The notes beneath the pieces were generated by a model. The model was given only the letters and a program-made list of their open reading frames with translations. It did not search any database and had not been told where the DNA came from. The translations under genes and the position numbers were made by a program. A DNA stretch of 64,000 nt from Dendrophyllia cribrosa. Lineage: Eukaryota; Cnidaria; Anthozoa; Scleractinia; Dendrophylliidae. Position 1 is the stretch's first letter. The number at the start of each line of letters is the position of its first letter. Location of the stretch: assembly GCA_024195265.1 (NCBI GenBank), contig JAJLRJ010000010.1:21671284-21735283 (forward strand), in the 5' to 3' direction. This document shows, piece by piece, positions 22,336-32,329 of this stretch.

Positions 22336-22560
22336 ATGGAGTCATACAGTCCTGAATGGCACAGCGAGAGTGAATTTTATTATCCTGATGAATTAGACAA
22401 TAACGTTAACATTGAAAGCATTGACAAACACAAACAAGTCGATGAAGAGACCGACAAACAACAACAGTTCTTGGCTGAAGTGCAGGATTTTATCGAAGAG
22501 CAAAGGCCTGAAAACACCAAGAAAAAAACTCTGTATGACATAAATGTTTGGAAACTATAA
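22336..22560 (+). pseudogene. N-terminal fragment of a Crypton/ZMYM-like (DUF3504-type) protein
   Basis: 74 codons starting MESYSPEWHSESEFYYPDEL and ending in QQQFLAEVQDFIEEQRPENT, KKKTLYDINVWKL, stop. The ENTKKKTxYDxNVW pattern is what I recall from the start of tyrosine-recombinase-derived (Crypton, QRICH1/ZMYM-like) proteins. These usually continue for hundreds of residues; here translation stops at once. It may be a truncated element, or a first exon with the remainder lost. Confidence 0.4.
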
Positions 22561-22745
22561 ACTTGTAAAACACTTGTCTTTGGACTTCTGTACCGACAAA
22601 TTTTTGTATGTGGTACAGATAACTTTAGTTGTTGAATCCATTCAACACTCAGTTTTCAGTTGTATTTAGTTTTAATGAAACTCGGCACGATTTCAAACGC
22701 GGTTGATGCTACACGCTATTTGATTGACAGGTGGTGTTTTTGACA

Positions 22746-23180
22746 AGCTTATTCTCACGTAGATCAATTTCTGCCCACTGTCGATTTTTAGGTCCGGATT
22801 CTCAAAGACAACTCTAAGCCTTTTCAGTAGGCAGGCAACCCCAAGACGCGTCACAGACGCGTGGATTCCGACAACCACGCGGCTCGTTCTAGTTTAATTT
22901 ATCATAGAAAAAACTCTCATTGTCTACGCGTTTTTAATACGAAAGCTCCAGTGATAGCAAAATGTTAACAAGAACAGCGTGAATCCAGCGATAACAATAG
23001 CTAATTTGTTGTAAACGAATATAAACAACAATAAGCTTTAGTTAAAGATGTTTCGCATTTTGAGTCTTTAATGCAACATTAAAATCGATCTAAAAGAATT
23101 TTGCAACAGAGACACGTGTTCTGATGTGTATATCTACCTTGAAATAACAAAATATAGTCTTAAATAAGTATGTGTTCTTC
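22746..23180. repeat. Two dispersed repeats
   Basis: 22746-22820 is a copy of the 4720/55480 repeat. 23010-23180 matches 49120-49270 (AAAGATGTTTCGCATTTTGA, TCTTTAATGCAACATTAAAA, ATCTACCTTGAAATAA). Around 23181-23200 a degraded tRNA-like stretch matches the better-kept one at 49285. Confidence 0.55.
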
Positions 23181-23756
23181 GGTGGTCAAGTCCAGCTCGG
23201 AACCGTCATTTTTTGTTCTCTTTTTTCTTTCTTCTTCGGATTGGACATTATGAAAGCGATGTACTGTTTATTTTTTTTTTGCGTTCGTCAAAAATCCTTA
23301 CATTTGCCTATAACCCCAGACAATTTTTTTTTTGCTTAAAAAAATCTTACTATTTTTCTGAACAAAATGCCGCAAAAAATTTTTGATTTTGCTTAAAACC
23401 CCGATTTTTTATGGCCCTCCAAAGTTCAGCAAGTTAAAAATGCAGAGTGTTTTCACAAGGCAAAACAAGGGATTATCTCACCTTTTTGACCGGAAATTCA
23501 TGTAGAGTTATATTACCTCGCCAGATGGTATAACTTGTCCTGCTTAAAGCCGCAGCCAATCGCATTGCGCGTAGTGACAGATGCCTGTCAAATTATTTAT
23601 TTTGCCGCTACCACCATTATTTCCCAGATGCGCGCCTCGTGGTTCTTGATCTGAGCTTAAAATGGCAGACGAGTTCAACAATCATCCTTCCCTTACTTTC
23701 GATTTACAATCCTTAGTACTCCATTAGACGCTCCAGCTCCTCGGCCAGGACCTTAA
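23181..23756. other. No gene recognised
   Basis: Homopolymer-rich sequence (several T runs, AATTTTTTTTTTGC). 23640-23740 contains an ATG with a short ORF (MADEFNNHPSLTFDLQSLVL) that stops after 21 codons. Nothing further is supported. Confidence 0.3.
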
Positions 23757-23985
23757 CTATTCCAAGTGCTCGCGCCACAGATGATCTTGGTAACGATTCA
23801 AAACGAGCTGTTCGAACCAGAACTTCGGTCTTGGATAAACCCACATTGTCTTGCGCTTATGGAAATAATTGTTGTTTTGCTGTTGGATTGCCAGCATTAC
23901 AACATTTCGTCGCATCCTCCTCGTCTGTAAAGACATCAGACGCATCCTCTGAAAAGAACGCCTTCTCCTTCGCATTAATAAAGCG
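23757..23985 (-). pseudogene. Harbinger/HARBI1-like N-terminal fragment
   Basis: The minus strand reads RRRRRSFQRMRLMSLQTRRM and then MWVYPRPKFWFEQLVLNRYQ, DHLWREHLE. The Pro-rich W-x-RP-x-WF core resembles the segment before the DDE domain of PIF/Harbinger transposases and HARBI1-like proteins. The reading is interrupted on its 5' side by the 23991-24740 element and lacks the catalytic part. Assignment is tentative. Confidence 0.35.
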
Positions 23986-23990
23986 AGACA

Positions 23991-24740
23991 GCCGATTTCA
24001 CTGCTGTGTGCAGACGCAGGTTTTTCGAACATGATTCGACGGCTATGATTCGCCCGTCATGATTCTCCCGAGAGGTTACCAAGCACGATAGCTCGTTAAG
24101 ATTCTTACATAACTGATAGACCATGAAAGCTTACCACGAAGATCTGAGGTGGCGTATAATCTACCACCAACACATTTACGGAAGCTCCATAAAGGAAACA
24201 TCGAGATGCCTTTTTACGAGTACTGGATTGGTATCGAATATTCGAAAATTGTACAAACAGCGGGGAGACGTGAGCCGAAAGCGACGACGAGGACGGCAAA
24301 GAATCCTGTCACGTAATTTGTAGTGACATGTAAAGCTGTGGAGACTCACAGATTTTATAAACAATTCCATTGATACAGCTAGGGAAAACAAAATTCTGGA
24401 TGCAATGGTCAAGTGTAAGTCGGATCTTTACCTTGAAGACTGGTTCTATACACTTGCTGGAACAAAGTTATCAATCTCACCCATTTGTAGATCTATACTT
24501 CGCCTTGGATTTACTTATAAAAAAATTATGTCTGTAGATATTTTATGGGAAAATGTTTCATGTTTCTGCAGTCTAGTGTTTATTATGTGAACAAATTTGC
24601 CCTCCTTGTTATCTGTAATTATCACTTGATTACAACGGTTATTCGAACGAGTTATCGTGCTTGGTAACCTCTCGGGCAAATCATAGCCGGCGAATCATGT
24701 TCGAAAAAAAACAGGATCTGCACACAGCAGTGAAATCGGC
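23991..24740 (+). mobile_element. Deletion derivative of a Tc1/mariner-like transposon with ~100-bp inverted ends
   Basis: GCCGATTTCACTGCTGTGTG at the left and its inverse at the right continue for about 100 bp (CGAACATGATTC, TAGCCG..., GGTTACCAAGCACGAT, AGCTCGTT). Two transposase fragments lie inside. No clear TA or other target duplication is visible at the outer edges. Confidence 0.65.
24123..24590 (+). pseudogene. Transposase N-terminal fragments (IS630/mariner-type HTH)
   Basis: 24123-24323 codes MKAYHEDLRWRIIYHQHIYG, SSIKETSRCLFTSTGLVSNI, RKLYKQRGDV, which looks like a homeodomain-like HTH. 24405 onward has DWFYTLAGTKLSISPICRSI, LRLGFTYKKI, the second HTH (S-ST-ICR-L-RLG-T-KK). Stops and frame changes separate them, and the DDE domain is deleted. 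Confidence 0.55.
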
Positions 24741-25770
24741 CGAAGAAATTGTCCAGCTTGGGCACACTATAAAATCTTGATGGTTTTGATACTTAGAAAA
24801 AATTCGTGCTGACTCGCCGAGTCAACTCTCACGGAAATATCTCCACAAATATAATCACTGAAACCTCTCGAGAGTATTCGATTTCTGTTCAGAAATGCCA
24901 AGCGATTCTAAACGATGTTTTTTTTTGTAACGGACGAATTTTCCGAGCTTGGGCATACTGTAGAATCTCGACTGACGGGCATGGTTTTCAAAATACTAGA
25001 TACCCGACAGTCTGAAATTCTTACCGTTTTTCCACGAAAATTTTCATTCGAACCTGCTAAGAGTACTCGATTTCTGTGTATAAATACCAAGCGACTTCTG
25101 AACATTGAATTGTACACTTCGCCCCGGCATGGATACACATATTAATAAATAATAAATACAACAGTATGCGGTGGCGGAAATCCGCCCTGGGTCATGGTCT
25201 CACATCTTTACTCGATAGCGTATAAACTGAAAGGAACGTGTGCCGAAACTATCAAGATTTTATAGTAGGCCCAAGCTCGACAATTTCTTCAACTTCGAAG
25301 CTAAGATAATGTTTGTAATCGCTTGACATTTCTTAACAAAGATCGATTATTCTCAGGAGACTATTCTATTAAAGTTAAATGGGATATTTAGTGAAAATTA
25401 TATGAGAATTTCAGACTGCCGGGTATCTAGTATTTTGAAAGTCGTGCCGTCAGTCGAGATTCTATAGCTAGGATAATTTGCCTTTAACAAAACGAAAACA
25501 GGCGGGAAAAGTAGCATCACTTTAGAATGGGTTTGACGTGTATGTTTTCGCGGGTGTTTTGTTTGTGATAGTTCGGTTAAATAATTATATAATTTAAATT
25601 GTTTACAAATTGCACTTATGCCAACTCTCCCGGATTATCCGGGAGTCTTCCGAATAAGGAACAAATCTCCCGGTCTCCCGTACGGGTCACCAAATCTCCC
25701 GGATAAAAGCGATTTTGGATCTTTTCTCTTCAAAAGGCTAAGATTTTAAACCAAATTATCCCAAAATCCA
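24741..25770. repeat. Diverged direct and inverted repeats around GAATTTTCGAGCTTGGGC
   Basis: 24745-24925 and 24930-25110 are related direct copies (CCAGCTTGGGCACACTATA against CGAGCTTGGGCATACTGTA; CGATTTCTGTTCAGAAATGC against CGATTTCTGTGTATAAATAC). 25240-25480 contains inverted counterparts (GACTGCCGGGTATCTAGTAT). 25621-25710 is a short CTCCCGG-rich stretch. No gene seen. Confidence 0.45.
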
Positions 25771-25774
25771 AAAG

Positions 25775-26058
25775 AAATGCGGTCTTTCAACTTCACAAAC
25801 GCTTTTCGGGTTTCAGGAATGCAGAAAATGGCACCTTTAGAAGGTAAAGCCAAAAACAAACAATTTTCCGGACCCCCCTTTATGCTCGCGACTACGTCGC
25901 TCGATTCTTTGCCGATCAATTAAGCCATCTCGGACACATCCAGTTAAAAACAAATCTGAAATATTGATACGTAACGTTATATATCGAAACTTAAACAAAT
26001 TATGACATGCCAATTCCCTAGGGAAGTTAACAATACGGACATTAACAATAGGTCCGGC
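25775..26058. repeat. Left copy of a 284-bp target-site duplication
   Basis: Runs from AAATGCGGTCTTTCAAC to GACATTAACAATAGGTCCGGC and recurs with apparently a single mismatch (CCATCTCGG against CCGTCTCGG) at 29081-29364. The two copies flank the LINE exactly. Confidence 0.85.
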
Positions 26059-29000
26059 ACTTAAGGGATTATGAAGAACTTAAACACGAACTTTTATCAA
26101 TTTATGATAGTAAGAGTAAAGCGGCTATGTTTAGATCCAAATGTCGCTGGATCGAAAACGGAGAAAAAGCTACAAAATATTTCTTTAATCTAGAAAAGCG
26201 AAATTACAATAGGAAAACAGTCTTTGAATTAGAATCAGATGATGGAGTAACAATCACGGATGAAAAGGAAATTCTACTAGCCATCGAGACTTTTTATGAA
26301 AATTTGTACAGTTCCGATATAACTGACTCACAGTGCGACTTCTTAAACTTTAGCGCCAATGTTAACATCCCCAAATTGTCTGAAAACGAACGTGACGAAA
26401 TGGAAGGCGCTTTGGGGTATGACGAATGTGAGAAAATCATCCGTTCCTTTGAGAAAGAAAAATCGCCTGGTAAAGACGGTTTTACTGTTGAATTTTATCA
26501 ATCTTTTTTTGATTTGATAGGTCCGGATCTCGTGGCTAGCCTTAATTTTGGATATCATATAGGTAAACTGTCAATTTCACAGCGTAGAGGAACCATAACC
26601 CTTATTCCAAAAGAAGATGAATCTTTAACACTCCTGCAAAACTGGCGTCCGATTACACTACTAAATGTAGATTATAAAATCGCTTCAAAGGCTATTGCTA
26701 AGAGACTAGAACCGTTACTTCCTAAAATAGTTCACCCTGATCAAACTGGTTTTATAAAAGGTAGATATATAGGAGAAAATATCAGGTTAATTAGTGACAT
26801 ATTGGATATAACTTTAAAACAAAAACTTCCAGGCATTTTAATTTCTTTAGACTTTCGGAAAGCTTTTGACACACTAGAATGGCCCTTTATGCATCGCGTA
26901 TTAGAATGCTTCAACTTTGGAGAGAGCGTGAAGAGGTGGATAAAACTTTTCTATACTGATATTGAATCTGCAGTAATGAATAATGATTTTCTACCAAGTG
27001 GTTCAAACCTTCACGAGGCGTTAGACAAGGCTGTCCCCTATCTCCTTATCTTTTTATCTTAGCAGCAGAAATGCTATCCAACAAAATACGCCAGAGCCCT
27101 GATGTGAGAGGAATTTGTATCTTTGGACAGGAAATAAAACTAAATCAATTTGCTGATGATACAAATTTCTTTTGCTCAGATCTAACTTCAGTAAAAAACG
27201 CGCTGAACTTTGTAAATGAGTTTGGCAGATGTTCCGGTTTAAAATTAAATTTGAAGAAGACAAAAGCCATGTGGCTCGGAAAATGGGCCCCAAACGATAT
27301 AAAACCATTACAATTGAAATGGGTCAAAAGTCCCACTAAGATCTTAGGTACTTATATCTCGTATGATGAAACGGGCAACGACAACTTTAATATTAATCTG
27401 AAAGTTCAGAAGTTGCAATCAAACTTAGATATGTGGAAGTCTAGGGCGTTAACTTTATACGGTAAGATATTGATTATTAAGTCCTTGGGAATCTCGCAGC
27501 TAATACATTCTTTCTCTAACACTTGTATTCCGAAGAGTATCCTCCAAATTGTAAAGGATAAGCTTTTTAAATTTCTATGGAACAACAAAAAAGATAAAAT
27601 TAAGCGTGAAGGAGTATATCAGAATTATGATAAAGGCGGTTTATGTATGGTGGATATTGATTTAACTGCGAAGTCTTTAAGATTAGGATGGATATCGAGA
27701 TTACTACAATCCGGTGAATCAAATTGGAGTGCTATTCCCAATTATTATTTTAAGAAATGCGGTGGTCTTAACTTCCTCCTAAGGTGTAATTATGAACTTA
27801 AATACTTTGAGGATTTACCAAAGTTTTATATCGAAATGTTAAATTATTTCAAAGAGTTAAAATGTTTATACCAACATCAACAAGAACAAAATACTATCCT
27901 TTTTAACAACAAGAACATATTAATTGGAGGAAAGCCTATCTTTTATCGAGAATGGTTTTCCAAAGGTATAATCTCTATTGGACACCTTTTAAATGAAAAC
28001 GGTAAATTTATGTCTTTTTCCGACTTCCAGACAAAATATGATTGTAGAACAAACTTCCTCCAATTTTATCAAATTATTAGTGCAATTCCTAGTGACCTTT
28101 TGATCTTCGCACAACAAAAAATAGTCTCTTTACCAATCAACTGCCGTATTGAAAACTCAACAATGTTCTCTTTGGACTCCACGACTCAAGTTGATCTAGG
28201 TAAGCTGAAAACAAAAGACTACTATCAACTTCTAAATAACAAAACCCATACTGCCTATCAAACTGGAACACAGAAATGGAATAAAACTTTCCCCCTCAAT
28301 GAGAACGATTGGTGCCAGCTTTTTAAATCTATACCGAAACTGTGTCAAGAACAAAAATTACGAGAATTTCAATTTAAATTTATTCATCGGATCGTCGTTA
28401 CCAGAAAGAAACTTTTTAAATTTCGTATCAAACCAAATAGTGACTGTATTTATTGTGGTGAGGAAGATTCTATAGAACACACCTTTAAAGACTGCTCTTT
28501 CACTAAATCATTTATTGAAAAAACTCTTGAATGGTTTAATAATACAAATAAATGTAATTTCACCCCAAGTGAAAAGGATATATTATTTGGAATTTTTATC
28601 AATAACACCAAAACTGGAGAACTGGTGAGAAGACTGAATTACACCTTCCTGTTCATGCGGTATTATATATATAGTGCGAAACTCGAAGAGAAAGCTCTTT
28701 CTGTACAAGAATTCATGCGCAAAATTCTCCTAAAATATAAAATTGAAAAACTTTGTAGTTCAAATATTGTAAGTAACAAGTGATGTATAAATGTATTATT
28801 ATTGTTGTTAGTCATTGTTAAATGTTACTCCTTTTTGATTGAAATGTAATTGTACGTATTGTATATAAGTAGAGTATTGTATTATAAGTAGTGTAAGCAT
28901 TGTATTGTAAGTAGTGTGAGTATTGTATTGCACGTGTTGTAAGTAGAGTATCGTTAAGTAATGTAAGCATTGTATTGTAAGTAGTGTAAATATTATATTG

Positions 29001-29080
29001 TAATTAAACGAGGAAATAAAAAAAAATACCGTGAATACGAAAAAAAAAAAAAAAAAAAAAACAAAAACAAAAAAAAAAAG
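26059..29080 (+). mobile_element. Young 5'-truncated LINE retrotransposon
   Basis: 3022 bp ending in a long A-rich tail (29030-29080). It lacks the endonuclease and starts just before the reverse transcriptase. The flanks are a 284-bp direct repeat. Before the tail, 28850-29010 is a run of degenerate 20-25-bp repeats of the type GTATTGTAAGTAGTGTAAGC. The family looks like an L1/Tx1-type APE LINE common in cnidarians. Confidence 0.85.
26061..28783 (+). pseudogene. LINE ORF2 reverse transcriptase and C-terminal region, one frameshift
   Basis: The first frame runs to 27062: AAMFRSKCRWIENGEKATKY, RPITLLNVDYKIASKAIAKR, motif A SLDFRKAFDTLEW near 26850. The continuing frame holds GVRQGCPLSPYLF (motif B, about 27010-27045), the catalytic QFADDTNFF (27146-27172), LGTYISYDE, and near the end CIYCGEEDSIEHTFKDC, a CCHC-like zf-RVT motif. 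The shift lies between about 26980 and 27010. Otherwise the ORF is open, which suggests recent insertion. There is no endonuclease domain. Confidence 0.85.
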
Positions 29081-29364
29081 AAATGCGGTCTTTCAACTTC
29101 ACAAACGCTTTTCGGGTTTCAGGAATGCAGAAAATGGCACCTTTAGAAGGTAAAGCCAAAAACAAACAATTTTCCGGACCCCCCTTTATGCTCGCGACTA
29201 CGTCGCTCGATTCTTTGCCGATCAATTAAGCCGTCTCGGACACATCCAGTTAAAAACAAATCTGAAATATTGATACGTAACGTTATATATCGAAACTTAA
29301 ACAAATTATGACATGCCAATTCCCTAGGGAAGTTAACAATACGGACATTAACAATAGGTCCGGC
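29081..29364. repeat. Right copy of the 284-bp target-site duplication
   Basis: Follows the A-rich tail directly and ends ...AATAGGTCCGGC before GGTTCTCTCC. See the left copy at 25775. Confidence 0.85.
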
Positions 29365-31586
29365 GGTTCTCTCCAAAAATTTTAGTGGCGGTATGCGACG
29401 CTCTTCTTGAAATCCTAACAGGTATTACCAACCACATCCTTAATGCCCTTTATAGCTTGTATAAAGAACTAACCCCCCGGACAAAAGTTAACAACTTTTA
29501 CCCCTTTTTTCTACTCATACCTATATCTCGTTTTGCGCATGCGCATTAACGAGATAAAAAATAGGGGGGGGGGGGGGGGGGCTCCTGTTGAGGCAGCTTC
29601 CCTTTTTAGGTTTTAACAATAAGGGGGTCCTCGGCGGTACCAGCTGCATATGATAGAAAAAGTGGGTCCCTATCGAGGGCAGTTGTTTTGACCTCTTCCC
29701 TTATCACACCTATATATATAGTTTGTTATCAACTATTCCCTTAAAACTCTTTTTTTAAGAATGTCTCGCTTTCTTTAAATTATTTTGTAAAACGTCTTTC
29801 AATATTTTCTAGATTAATGCTATATCTTTACAGAATTTCATTAAAAAAACTAAAATTATGCAAAGACCGATATGCAAATTTTCGCCACAGCTAGGATATG
29901 AGCTGAGACACCTGTGTCCGGAAAACTAAACAAAAATGCTGAAAATTTCATAACCGACCTGTTTTTTTTAATCAGAATAGCACACAACTCCCACAAAAGG
30001 ACAAAGTCTCGTTTTTATCTCGTGAATACTTGAAGCGTTGAACGAGATACAGTAAACGGGAAAAGATATGTAAATTGCCAGTCACTCGAAGGCCCATAGG
30101 GCTGTAAAAATGTTTTTGTAATTCCCCAGGGTATTAAATCATCCATTTGTGTCGTTTCATGCAATCATAGTTAATCGAGGGACTGGTTATGGGACCGGGA
30201 CTGGCGATAACAAAGGAGCTACAAATTTATGTTGAACCGTACTTGACCGTGCACATCTTTTTTTTTTTTTTTTTTTTTAATTACATGACTGAATAACTAA
30301 AAAGCACCATTCCTATTGATCGAACAAAAGTTCAACATCTATAGTGTTGTGCAAGGCCAAGGACGAAAAACAAAGACATTTCTCAGGTTTCATAACCATT
30401 GCACTTTATTGCTCGCGAGCGTTAGCGAGGCAGCCGCCTATTCTTTACAATAGCGGGAAAAATCCAAAATTTTGTCGGATGTAAGATCACAAGCATGCGC
30501 AGTCGATTGGTTTTTTAATTATCCGGGGTATCCACGCCATCCGGGATATCCACGCTCGCGTTAAAATTGCACGTGAAAAGAGATATCAGATCTTACAGAG
30601 TTCGAGTTGATTTCCAGCGAGGAAAGCAGGAGATTATATATACGAAAGTCGCTTTGTTGTAAGATAATTAACTTGAAAAGCGAAAGAAAACCTTTTATAC
30701 ATATTTCCTTTCACGAAACTTGTGTTCACTTCGTAAGGTACTGTTCTGAGCTGACTGCTCACAAATGTAAATATTAACACAGGACGTAAATAATAAACTT
30801 GATCCCGCCGCTTGTGGTGATGTCAATATTTGTTTAAAACATGATATCTCTGGTTTGACAGGCACCAGAAAGTGCTTAAAACGGCAAGATGTTGTTTCGA
30901 TGAAGGTCCAAATCGTAATAGCATCTATTTTAATGCGTCAACTATTTTAAGATTGTTTTTTGACGACGAAACTTTAAAAGATTTCAGCGACGCGTAATGT
31001 CACAGGTGGGGCGAAAGTAACTTGATCTCGCCGCTTGTTCAAAGCGTAACACTTACATATCTGGTTCTACATGGCGCAAGAAGATGTTCTTTCGATGAAG
31101 ATCAGTCCAACTTGCTGTGGTATTTATTTGGACGCCCCAACTATTTTAAGATTATTTTTAGCGAGCGTACAGTAAGAGCTTAAACTTACGGGAACAGTAT
31201 GCTATTGTGTTAATGGACTAAGTAAACTTATACTTTTTCTTTGCCTCCACAAAGGAAAAAAATTAACTCAGAACCAGTATTTTACCTCAACAGGGTAGGA
31301 AAATTTTGACTTGGCGGTCGAATATTTTGCCTCAACGAAAGTCTGCTGCCTACCCCTTATGCAGTTTCATTTCTCGCGAGGTTATAGCCCCATATAATTT
31401 CATTTTATATCTTATTTATCTTATTACCAATATTTTGTTCCAGTTCCAACGCCAGCACTCACTTTCACATTGAAACTCCTAGTTAATTGGTTTTTATAGC
31501 TTACATGTAGGTGACGCCGAAATAACGAAATTTTGCTTATTTTCTTTCTTTTTGATTTGATTTGATTTTTTTAATAATTTAATTAA
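29365..31586. other. No gene; homopolymers and a diverged duplication
   Basis: A run of about 20 G at 29562-29581 and about 22 T near 30259-30280. 30796-31018 and 31019-31180 are diverged tandem copies (CTTGATCnCGCCGCTTGT, GTT-CGATGAAG-TC, CAACTATTTTAAGATT). GCGAGC-rich stretches lie at 30408-30440. No ORF of substance on either strand. Confidence 0.5.
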
Positions 31587-32049
31587 GTAATGATCCACAT
31601 AAGAAGGATAGCGCTGAACGGCAATGCACGATGGAATGTCAGCTTTTTTGCATTGTTACAACTAGTGATCTCATTGGCCTAGACTCAAAAACCACTAAAT
31701 AGTGAAGGTTTAAAGTGCATTTTGTCCAATGTTTTTAAGGTTTCAAGTTATTTGAGTCACAATCGCACAAAATGCAATTTTTAAAAGATATTGTATTTGC
31801 GGAACTTCATCAAAGAAGCAAAATTATTAGCTATTGTCTTCTGCTATTCTGATTGGTTAAGCACGAACATTTCCTAACATAAATTTATTTGACGCAAATG
31901 GATTTTCTTTATTTTTATAATGAAATATAATTATTAACCATCAGCTCATCCTCTATTCTTGAAATCAAAGATATTCTATGTGGGAAAGAGCCAATGCCGC
32001 AGAACAATGAAGTTTGCTATATAGCTAATGTTCTTATGTGGAGCATTAC
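31587..32049. mobile_element. TTAA-flanked MITE, complete copy
   Basis: Inverted ends GTAATGATCCACATAAGAA and, reversed, GTAATGCTCCACATAAGAA lie between TTAA at 31583-31586 and 32050-32053. It is the reference copy for the degraded one at 5461-5878. No ORF. Confidence 0.82.
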
Positions 32050-32329
32050 TTAAACAATTACAAGCTTTTACATTTACATTTGTATAGAAAAAAAAAACAG
32101 GTTAACAAGGTAACAGAAAAAAACAACAACAGGGTCACAATAGATAAAGGCAATAAAGTAAACACGCATGTAAAGTATATTACAAAACAAAAACCGGTAG
32201 TAACTGCTTGGATATGTAAAGCTTTAAGGTGAATCAACGAAAAAGACTGAGAGATATGGTAAAAAAAACTATCGAAAAAAGCCGGAGCTAGAGATGAAGA
32301 GAGCAGCAATGTACCATGAAAGAAGTCAT

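Noticed and set aside
23510..23760. Plus-strand first exon starting MADEFNNHPSL
   Set aside because: It stops after 21 codons and no suitable donor or downstream exon follows.
29562..29581. G20 run as a biological signal
   Set aside because: Could be an ordinary homopolymer or an assembly artefact; nothing around it depends on it.
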